From assembly GCA_024275215.1 (NCBI GenBank), contig JAJRZO010000151.1, positions 1 to 5,229 of the forward strand: 5,229 nucleotides of DNA, given 5' to 3'. The position numbers and the translations under genes are program-made. Below are positions 1 to 4,919 of this stretch, piece after piece. The DNA comes from Candidatus Zixiibacteriota bacterium. Lineage in GTDB: Bacteria; Zixibacteria; MSB-5A5; JAABVY01; JAHJOQ01. Numbering within the stretch: position 1 is the stretch's first letter; each line of letters begins with the position of its first letter. The notes under the pieces are model-generated. The model was not told the DNA's origin. It was given only the letters and a program-made list of their open reading frames with translations, and did no database searches.

Positions 1-63
1 GAGTCCTGAAGTCAGTCCGCCAGGACCGCCGCCAACGATGATAATGTCATAATCAGTTTGCAT
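1..63 (-). CDS. NAD(P)/FAD-dependent oxidoreductase, N-terminal fragment (runs off the window)
   Basis: Only the first 21 codons are present; the gene continues past base 1. After a short polar start (MQTDYD) the peptide has a hydrophobic strand (IIIV) and then GGGPGGLTSGL. This is the GxGxxG dinucleotide-binding turn that opens FAD-binding Rossmann folds. Flavoproteins of the thioredoxin reductase, geranylgeranyl reductase and related classes all begin this way, so the substrate cannot be told from this piece. The start is supported by an AGGAG ribosome site at 71-75, seven bases ahead of the ATG. The gene lies 50 bp after the adenosyltransferase gene in the same direction, so it is probably the third gene of that operon. 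An alternative upstream ATG is out of frame and stops quickly. Confidence 0.8.
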   Translation of the reverse strand, partial: MQTDYDIIIVGGGPGGLTSGL

Positions 64-113
64 TTTCAATCTCCTGTTCAATTTGCATGAGCGGCAATAA
101 ATGATGATTGCAC

Positions 114-662
114 TTAGAAGTCAACTCCCTGCTGCGCGAGAATACCCTTCTGATATGGATGTTTGATCTCACGCATCTCCGTTACAAGATCAGCCATTTC
201 GATAACCTGTTCGTGGGCGTCCCGCCCTGTAATCACAAGATGAAGCTGTTCCGGTTTCGCATTTATCAATTCAATTACATTTTCGAGTTTGATAAGTTTC
301 AGTTGAAGCGCAACGTTCAGTTAATCGAGAATCAATATATCATATTTCCCTGAGAGCATATCATCGCGGGCGTGTTCGAGCGCTTCGGTCGCCGCGCGAA
401 TGTGAGTCGATATATCTTCTTTGTCATCGATAATCCCAACGAAGCCTTTACCGAGCTGCTCCAGTTCGACATAATCTGAAAGCAGCTTGATTCCATCGAG
501 TTCGCCATAATGCCATGTTCCCTTGATGAATTGAATAATCTTGATTTTCTTTCCATAGCCCGCAGCACGCACACATATACCGAGAGCAGCCGTAGTCTTA
601 CCTTTCCCGTTGCCGGTATAGACAATCACGAGACCCTTGTTTTCCTGTTTTTCATCGTTCAT
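114..662 (-). pseudogene. cobO: Cob(I)alamin (corrinoid) adenosyltransferase, CobO/CobA/BtuR type, interrupted by an in-frame TAA
   Basis: The family transfers the adenosyl group of ATP to the cobalt of reduced corrinoids to make adenosylcobalamin, in the cytoplasm. The first 113 residues show the P-loop GNGKGKTT (17-24), the IIQFIKG strand (about 42-48), GKGF (71-74) and the Walker B strand ending YDILILD (107-113). Codon 114 is TAA (321-323). Beyond it the same frame stays open for 68 codons to TAA at 114-116 and reads LNVALQLKL, then LVITGRDAHE, ADLVTEMREIKHPYQKG and a final QQGVDF, all typical of the CobO C-terminus. Family members read ILDE(I/L)NVAL here, so TAA stands where the conserved glutamate belongs; a single G-to-T change from GAA explains it. 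Total length, 182 codons, is normal. The start has GGGAG at 669-673, six bases ahead of the ATG, and lies 30 bp after the dehydrogenase stop. As read, the product would be truncated and probably inactive. A sequencing error or readthrough is possible. Confidence 0.9.
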
Positions 663-692
663 CCGAAACTCCCGTTTAAGAACTCAGTCGGT

Positions 693-3434
693 CTAACAGG
701 TGAACTCATCGATCAGTTCCACAACATGTTTCACGCGACTCGGATCCTTCAGACCATCGACGAATTGCAGCACGCAAGTCGGGCAGCTCGATGTAACAAT
801 ATCCGCACCTGATCGGGCGAAACCGGATTTCTTCCGCTCGAAAAGTTTCATGCTGTCCTTATAATGAATAACATTGTATGTCCCAGCCGCACCGCAGCAT
901 CTGTCAGCATCGGCCATCGGGACAAAACTGATTCCGGGAAGTGAATCAATCAGCTTGTGCGTCATCTCCACTCGTCCATTGCCGCTTTCGCGAAGATGAC
1001 ACGGTTGATGAAACGCCACTCGCTGCGGTTTCTTGTTCTCGATGAATTTCAGGCCAGCGTGTTTGTACAGGAACTCCGCAATGTCATAGCATCGCTCGGC
1101 AAGCGTCTCAGCGCGTGATTTGTATTCAGGATCATCATCGAACAGATCACGATAGTGCAGCAATTCGCCAAGACAAGTCGCGCAGGTTGTTACTACATAC
1201 TTGAACCTGAGCAGGCTGTCGATATTCTTCCTCGCGTAGTCGAGTTCGTAATCAAAAAAACCGTATGTTTGCTGAGGCATGCCGCAGCAGAACTGATCCG
1301 GCAATGAGAGAGCAAAGCCTGCTTTTTTCATGACGCTTATGGCGGCGGGACCTGAACCGAGTTCAAGCATTTTGTCTGCGCAGCCGTAGAAATACGCAAC
1401 ATCGGCAGTACTATTTTCCACAAGATCAGGATACCGTTCGGGAAGAGTTTCACGCGAGATATGAGGTAGTATGCGATGCTTATCGAGTTGAATCAAGGGC
1501 GCGGTTGCATAGTGTACTATCGGTCTCAGGATGGGTTTATCGATCATGGCGTTGACTTTGCCAAATCTTTTCACCCACTTTTCAAAATCATCCTGGCGGG
1601 ATTGCAGTTTGAAAATCTTTTTCGCAATCAGACCTTTACGCTCAGAACGCCGCTCGGTGACATACCGCGAAACATCAACACCAGCCGGACAAATCATCAG
1701 ACAGTTTTTGCAGTTCAGACATTCATCCATCAAACGTCGCGCACGCTTGTGGGTATACTCCGACGTTAGCATAATTCTCACCCATCCGCGTGCAGCCATT
1801 TCCTCTGAACCGTGAACTTCGAATGCCGGACAGTAATAATTGCACTTTCCGCACGATGCGCAAAGTCTCGTTAATTTCTCGAAATCAAAATTGTCGGTAA
1901 ACGGAATATCACTGAGGACAATATCGGGGTTGACTGACAGCTCCGGATTGAGTTCCTGTCGTATTTTCTCGAAAATGTGGTAGAGTTCTTCGCCATACAG
2001 TTTCCTGACCAAAGGCGCCCTTAGTCTTCCGTCGCCATGCTCAGCAGTGATTGATCCGCCAAGCGAAATCACTTCATCGTAAACCAGATCATAAAGTTTG
2101 CGCGCGAGTTTCAAGCCTGCAGAAGTTGAAAGATCTATAACGGGTCTGAGGTGAACATTGCCGTCACCGATATGACCAAATATGCCTGCTGCCAGACCCT
2201 CATTCTCGAAAAGCCCATTAACATAACGAATGATTTGAGCGACACGCTCCGTCGGAACATCCAGATCCTCGATAAATCCGAACGGTTTCGCTCGTCCTTT
2301 ATGCTTGTACAGTGTCGGGACAATCGACTTACGCGCCTTCCAAAGCTCCCCTTGTTTTTTGGGATCAGATTCGGCAAAGATTTCACTCGACAGTTTGAAT
2401 TGTGATGTCAGACTGCGGATAGCCTCTACTTTCTCATCGAATGGAGGATCGTCGAATTCCACAATAAGCATCGCATCAGCAGTCTTGGGAATGCCAAACC
2501 TCTCTCTGCCTATCAAATCCATCGTGGAACCATCGATGATTTCCAGAGCAGCCGGAGCAGTCGTCAACAGTCCGGGGACAGCCTCACCCGCTTCGTCAAT
2601 CGAATCGAATAACACCTGGAGCGTTGCTTTTGACGATGGCTTCTTGGTCAGCTTGAGTGTCGCACCGAGAAACATCCCAAGCGTACCCTCTGAACCGACA
2701 AAGAGTCTTGATAGAGAAAAAATGCCTTGTTCCAGTTTGTCAACGACAGCAAGCAGATTGTAACCGGATGTGTTCTTGCAGAGCCGCGGGAAGTTCGATT
2801 TTATCAAATCCACATTGGCACTGATAATCCGATATACAACCTCGAACGGCCTGTAACTCGAAAAAAGCCTGTTGCATTCCGCACTGTCGACAGCAACATC
2901 TTTGATCTGGAACCGGTTTCCATCAGGAAGAAGGATATCAAGCATTTCGATATGATTGGAAGTCTGACCGTATTTAACTGATCGCGGGCCGGACGAGTTG
3001 TTTGCAAGCATGCCCCCGATCCTGCAAGTATCACCTGATGATGGGTCAGGTGCGAACATGAGTCCCATCGGCGCAAGCCTCTCGTTCAGATCGTCGAGAA
3101 GCAGACCCGCTTCGACATCGACTGTCATGGCAGCAACATCGATCCTTTTGATGCGATTCATGCGAGTGAAATCGAATATGACTCCAGAACCAAGCGCGCC
3201 GCCTGCAAGCCCTGACCCGCCGCCGCGAGGATGGATCGTCACGTCGTACGATCTGCATATTTCAGCAGCCAGTTCGGCATGATTTGGGTTTTCGATCAGC
3301 ACCACCGCAGTCGGCGTTACAGCGTAGGGTGACGCATCAGAGCTATAAGCATGCAGAGCGGACCAATCGGTGAGAACATTGCTCGAACCAAGTGATTTCT
3401 TCAGTAATCTTATGCAACGTTTCTTACGACTCAT
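693..3434 (-). CDS. D-2-hydroxyacid (probably D-lactate) dehydrogenase, FAD/4Fe-4S/CCG-domain fusion, Dld-II/YdiJ type
   Basis: This 913-residue protein joins a GlcD-like flavin part to a GlcF/GlpC-like iron-sulfur part. The FAD-binding PCMH domain covers about 35-265, with PRGGGSGLAGGA (69-80), PDPSSGDTCRIGGMLANN (129-146) and GSEGTLG (247-253). The FAD-oxidase C-terminal domain, about 268-510, has GHIGDGNVHLRP (420-431) and AEHGDGR (464-470), the histidine-rich metal/substrate site. Two ferredoxin-type motifs follow: C525/528/531/535 and C572/575/578/582. Two CCG domains close the protein: C685, CCG 716-718 and CATC 751-754; then C812, CCG 846-848 and CPTC 884-887. All expected cysteines are present. 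The family oxidises D-lactate or other D-2-hydroxyacids to 2-oxoacids and passes electrons through the clusters to quinone or another carrier; no membrane segment is seen. Length is near that of Dld-II/YdiJ homologues (roughly 900-1000). An in-frame TAG lies nine bases upstream (3441-3443), so ATG 3434 is the first possible start; the ribosome site is weak. D-2-hydroxyglutarate or glycolate are alternative substrates. Confidence 0.88.
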   Translation of the reverse strand: MSRKKRCIRLLKKSLGSSNVLTDWSALHAYSSDASPYAVTPTAVVLIENPNHAELAAEICRSYDVTIHPRGGGSGLAGGALGSGVIFDFTRMNRIKRIDVAAMTVDVEAGLLLDDLNERLAPMGLMFAPDPSSGDTCRIGGMLANNSSGPRSVKYGQTSNHIEMLDILLPDGNRFQIKDVAVDSAECNRLFSSYRPFEVVYRIISANVDLIKSNFPRLCKNTSGYNLLAVVDKLEQGIFSLSRLFVGSEGTLGMFLGATLKLTKKPSSKATLQVLFDSIDEAGEAVPGLLTTAPAALEIIDGSTMDLIGRERFGIPKTADAMLIVEFDDPPFDEKVEAIRSLTSQFKLSSEIFAESDPKKQGELWKARKSIVPTLYKHKGRAKPFGFIEDLDVPTERVAQIIRYVNGLFENEGLAAGIFGHIGDGNVHLRPVIDLSTSAGLKLARKLYDLVYDEVISLGGSITAEHGDGRLRAPLVRKLYGEELYHIFEKIRQELNPELSVNPDIVLSDIPFTDNFDFEKLTRLCASCGKCNYYCPAFEVHGSEEMAARGWVRIMLTSEYTHKRARRLMDECLNCKNCLMICPAGVDVSRYVTERRSERKGLIAKKIFKLQSRQDDFEKWVKRFGKVNAMIDKPILRPIVHYATAPLIQLDKHRILPHISRETLPERYPDLVENSTADVAYFYGCADKMLELGSGPAAISVMKKAGFALSLPDQFCCGMPQQTYGFFDYELDYARKNIDSLLRFKYVVTTCATCLGELLHYRDLFDDDPEYKSRAETLAERCYDIAEFLYKHAGLKFIENKKPQRVAFHQPCHLRESGNGRVEMTHKLIDSLPGISFVPMADADRCCGAAGTYNVIHYKDSMKLFERKKSGFARSGADIVTSSCPTCVLQFVDGLKDPSRVKHVVELIDEFTC

Positions 3435-3460
3435 AACAGGCTAATATTGGTCATTCATAC

Positions 3461-3489
3461 GACAGACGAAAGTGATTTCTGTCTTTTTT
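3461..3489 (+). terminator. Terminator-like hairpin with T6 run
   Basis: GACAGA (3461-3466) and TCTGTC (3478-3483) form a perfect 6-bp stem around an 11-base loop, directly followed by TTTTTT (3484-3489). The shape is that of an intrinsic terminator reading rightward. No plus-strand gene ends here; the only thing it could stop is transcription running antisense out of the dehydrogenase gene. The stem is not GC-rich and the loop is long, so it would be weak. On the minus strand the T run becomes a leading A run, so it would not terminate the dehydrogenase transcript. Confidence 0.35.
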
Positions 3490-3497
3490 GAATTTAT

Positions 3498-3554
3498 TGA
3501 CGGCTTAGGTCCGAGACTCTGGAAATTGGCGCAAAACCGTCATTATGACGGCTT
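3498..3554. repeat. 9-bp direct repeat TGACGGCTT, two copies
   Basis: TGACGGCTT occurs at 3498-3506 and again at 3546-3554, exactly 48 bp apart. The second copy forms the right half of the palindrome at 3533-3555, whose left half is the inverted version (ACCGTCAT). So three TGACGG half-sites lie within about 55 bp of the divergent intergenic region. That is the kind of arrangement seen for a dimeric transcription factor with tandem sites, but the factor is not identified. Confidence 0.45.
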
Positions 3555-3555
3555 T
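3533..3555. promoter_or_regulatory. 23-bp near-perfect palindrome, candidate operator or bidirectional terminator core
   Basis: AAAACCGTCAT and ATGACGGCTTT flank a single central T (3544). Ten of eleven positions pair, including an uninterrupted 7-bp core CCGTCAT/ATGACGG; the only mismatch is A3536 against C3552. As RNA, CCGTC-ATTAT-GACGG followed by CTTTT (plus strand) or TTTTG (minus strand) could be a short two-way terminator, but the T runs are only four long. As DNA, perfect symmetry around one base suits a dimeric repressor. It lies 99 bp upstream of the dehydrogenase start and 193 bp upstream of the Rrf2 start. Confidence 0.5.
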
Positions 3556-3584
3556 TACCTGATTCTCAAACAACGACTTTTCGC

Positions 3585-3612
3585 TTGACATAAATAGCTT
3601 CCTGTCTATCTT
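3585..3612 (+). promoter_or_regulatory. Candidate sigma-70-type promoter for the Rrf2 gene
   Basis: A consensus -35 box TTGACA lies at 3585-3590. Sixteen bases further is TATCTT (3607-3612), a four-of-six match to the -10 consensus. Transcription would begin near 3620 and leave a leader of roughly 130 bases before the Rrf2 ATG. The leader contains the inverted repeats described separately. No experimental support is available, and the organism's promoter consensus is unknown. Confidence 0.4.
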
Positions 3613-3635
3613 CCCTCCGGTAAGTGTCGGAAGGA
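3612..3635 (+). other. Short inverted repeat at the presumed transcript start
   Basis: TCCCTCCG (3612-3619) and CGGAAGGA (3628-3635) can pair at seven of eight positions around an eight-base loop GTAAGTGT. It overlaps the predicted start of the Rrf2 transcript and just precedes the larger nested structure. Either a leader hairpin or an operator is possible; by itself the match is modest. Confidence 0.3.
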
Positions 3636-3640
3636 TGTGA

Positions 3641-3715
3641 CTGTCGCGCAAGCGATAAGTGCACAAGAAAGCAATAAGAGTACCTATGCGTGCGCTTGCT
3701 ACAATGTTGCGACAG
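3641..3715 (+). other. Nested inverted repeats, structured leader candidate upstream of the Rrf2 gene
   Basis: Two perfect 7-bp arms abut on the left: CTGTCGC (3641-3647) then GCAAGCG (3648-3654). Their partners appear in mirrored order on the right: CGCTTGC (3693-3699) and GCGACAG (3709-3715). This would fold into a 14-bp rod with a nine-base bulge (3700-3708) on the 3' side and a 38-base apical region. The 3' side ends 33 bases before the Rrf2 ATG, so the ribosome site (GAGG, 3736-3739) stays outside the fold. It matches no riboswitch or T-box consensus that I recognise. It could be an RNA leader, a small RNA, or paired protein-binding sites. It also lies inside the possible minus-strand gene remnant. 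Confidence 0.45.
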
Positions 3716-3747
3716 GCGTAAGCAGCTACAGTGTCGAGGTCTAAAAT

Positions 3748-4167
3748 ATGCAGTTCACTAAAGCTGAAGACTACGGGCTGCACGGAATCATCTATCTTGC
3801 AAGCCAGCCGGAAGGTAAAATCACTCCCTTATCAGAAATATCTGAAGAACAGCAAGTCCCGGAAAAGTTCCTCGCCAAGATATTTCAGAATCTGTCGAAA
3901 GCAGGTTTGATAAAATCGCACAGAGGCGTAAAAGGTGGTTTCACGCTCAACAAGACAGCAGACAGCATAACTGTCATCGAAGTGCTCGAATCAATTCAGG
4001 GACCATACTTCATTGCGAAATGTCTTGCGGATGACAAGTTATGCAAGAAATCCAACATGTGCTCTGTCAGAATGCTCTTGCAGGCCACTCAGGACAGTAT
4101 ACTTGAAGTTTTCAAAGGGCATACTATCGCTGATCTTGTCGCCTGGGAAAAAGAACATACATCATAA
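3748..4167 (+). CDS. Rrf2-family transcriptional regulator with iron-sulfur ligand cysteines
   Basis: This 139-residue protein begins MQFTKAEDYGLHGIIYLA, the usual first helix of Rrf2 regulators. It continues with the winged-helix part: VPEKFLAKIFQNLSKAGL (37-54) as the recognition segment and SHRGVKGGFTL (57-67) as the wing. Three cysteines follow at 92, 99 and 105, the CX6CX5C spacing close to that of IscR and NsrR. Asp8 sits where NsrR of Streptomyces uses an aspartate as fourth cluster ligand; the histidine that follows the third cysteine in IscR is absent. These proteins bind DNA as dimers and sense cluster status, nitric oxide or redox state. The start has GAGG at 3736-3739, eight bases before ATG. 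The gene is divergent from the dehydrogenase operon and precedes dcd and nifJ, both on its strand, so it may control itself and either side. The exact subfamily (IscR, NsrR, RsrR-like) cannot be settled by eye. Confidence 0.92.
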   Translation: MQFTKAEDYGLHGIIYLASQPEGKITPLSEISEEQQVPEKFLAKIFQNLSKAGLIKSHRGVKGGFTLNKTADSITVIEVLESIQGPYFIAKCLADDKLCKKSNMCSVRMLLQATQDSILEVFKGHTIADLVAWEKEHTS

Positions 4168-4195
4168 CCAACCAGAGTTCTGCTGCATACGTAAC

Positions 4196-4218
4196 AAGTT
4201 TAGTTGAATAACTAACTT
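4196..4218 (+). promoter_or_regulatory. AT-rich hairpin/operator candidate just before the dcd ribosome site
   Basis: AAGTTTAGTT (4196-4205) and AACTAACTT (4210-4218) are complementary over nine pairs with one bulged T, around a four-base loop GAAT. The right arm ends five bases before the GAGGAG ribosome site (4224-4229). The 67-bp gap between the Rrf2 stop and dcd otherwise holds nothing obvious. It might be an operator for the upstream Rrf2 protein or a weak RNA hairpin affecting dcd translation. It has no T run, so it is not a terminator. Confidence 0.4.
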
Positions 4219-4234
4219 CAGTTGAGGAGTCATA

Positions 4235-4789
4235 ATGCCAATCAAGTCGGACCGCTGGATCACGAGAATGGCCGAGGAATACAAGATGATAGAACCGTTT
4301 TCCGAGGCACGGGTCAGAGAAAACAAAATATCATTCGGCGTCTCATCCTATGGCTATGACATGCGGATTGCGGATGAATTCAAGATTTTCACAAACATAA
4401 ATTCTGACATTATAGACCCGAAAAATTTCTCAGAAACATTGTTCGCCGATGTTAAAGCGGACTCGATCCTGATTCCCCCGAATTCATTCGCGCTGGCGCG
4501 AACAGTAGAGTATTTCAGGATACCCCGCAACATTCTGACAATCTGCCTCGGCAAATCGACATACGCGCGCTGCGGAATTATCGTCAATGTGACGCCATTC
4601 GAACCGGAATGGGAGGGTTACGCGACACTTGAAGTATCGAACACAACCCCCTTGCCGGCAAAGATTTACGCAAACGAGGGGATCGCACAGCTAATATTCC
4701 TCCAGTCAGACGAACAATGTGAAGTTTCATATAAGGACAAGAAAGGTAAGTATCAGGCGCAGACCGACATAACATTACCAAAGATATAG
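4235..4789 (+). CDS. dcd: dCTP deaminase
   Basis: The enzyme deaminates dCTP to dUTP and ammonia in the cytoplasm, feeding dUMP and then dTMP synthesis. At 184 residues it is close to the usual size (E. coli Dcd is 193). The diagnostic block is complete: GKSTYAR (106-112), NVTPFEPEWEGYATLE (118-133) and SNTTPLPAKIYANEGIAQ (135-152). Ser108, Arg112 and Glu133 align with the active-site Ser111, Arg115 and Glu138 of the E. coli enzyme. An early SSYGYDMRI segment (37-45) is also typical. No extra domain is present. Whether it is monofunctional or also releases pyrophosphate, like the DCD-DUT branch, cannot be judged from motifs alone. The start has GAGGAG at 4224-4229, five bases before ATG. It sits between the Rrf2 gene and nifJ on the same strand, possibly co-transcribed with the regulator. 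Confidence 0.95.
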   Translation: MPIKSDRWITRMAEEYKMIEPFSEARVRENKISFGVSSYGYDMRIADEFKIFTNINSDIIDPKNFSETLFADVKADSILIPPNSFALARTVEYFRIPRNILTICLGKSTYARCGIIVNVTPFEPEWEGYATLEVSNTTPLPAKIYANEGIAQLIFLQSDEQCEVSYKDKKGKYQAQTDITLPKI

Positions 4790-4821
4790 TCCTGCGTTGA
4801 ATTCCTATGACAGGAGATAAG

Positions 4822-4860
4822 TTATCAACGCTGGTCTGATTCCGATATTATAACGTATAA
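4822..4860 (+). promoter_or_regulatory. Candidate nifJ promoter with small overlapping inverted repeat
   Basis: In the 130-bp gap between dcd and nifJ, TTATCA (4822-4827, four of six to TTGACA) is followed after 18 bases by TATTAT (4846-4851, five of six to TATAAT). Overlapping this -10 box is the inverted repeat TTATA-ACG-TATAA (4848-4860), a possible operator. A start near 4858 would leave about 60 leader bases. AT-rich sequence makes chance matches likely. No convincing terminator follows dcd, so read-through into nifJ is also possible. Confidence 0.35.
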
Positions 4861-4919
4861 CGATGATAGAAGTCTTTGCGTAAGATTGCACATACTTGTT
4901 CGAGTAAGGAGATACATTC

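Larger units (their letters stand above)
3505..3732 (-). pseudogene. Possible remnant of an adenylate-forming enzyme C-terminus plus carrier-domain start
   Basis: The minus strand is open here and ends at TAA 3505-3507. It contains LPTLTGGKIDRKLF (coding about 3592-3633), which resembles the A10 motif (LPxTxxGKxDRxxL) at the end of acyl/aminoacyl-adenylating domains. Nine residues after it comes ENQVKAVIMTVLRQ (about 3526-3567), which resembles the first helix of a following carrier domain (EEQLAAIWxEVL). Upstream, VAAYA and LIAFLCTYRLRDS loosely match the end of an A domain (VAYV, LRxFLxxRLPDYMVP), but the roughly ten residues normally between YMVP and the A10 motif are missing. There is no catalytic body: the frame runs into sequence antisense to the Rrf2 gene, and there is no carrier serine motif downstream. 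If real, it is a degraded fragment with an internal deletion. The match is by eye and short, and the same bases can be read as regulatory DNA. Confidence 0.35.

Noticed and set aside
321..323. TAA as a reassigned sense codon explaining the interrupted adenosyltransferase gene
   Set aside because: The same gene (114-116) and the Rrf2 gene (4165-4167) end at TAA exactly where their families end, and the other complete genes contain no internal TAA, so a general reassignment is not supported.
108..353. Plus-strand frame over the C-terminal part of the adenosyltransferase gene
   Set aside because: The minus strand there encodes the conserved C-terminal motifs of the family; the plus-strand product shows nothing recognisable.
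2305..2763. A 152-codon plus-strand frame inside the dehydrogenase gene
   Set aside because: It is the mirror of a well-conserved FAD-oxidase coding region; the low-complexity Ser-rich product has no family signature.
3390..3480. Direct repeat AAGTGATTTCT near 3390 and 3470
   Set aside because: One copy is inside the dehydrogenase coding region and the match is short and AT-rich; probably chance.
3505..3783. A complete 92-residue minus-strand gene
   Set aside because: Its only Met start lies antisense within the Rrf2 coding region, there is no convincing ribosome site, and the first part looks like antisense translation. Only the 3' part resembles anything, hence the remnant call.
4788..4816. 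Terminator after dcd (TCCTG near 4790 with CAGGA near 4811)
   Set aside because: The arms are only 5 bp, the loop is long and no T run follows, so it does not qualify as an intrinsic terminator.
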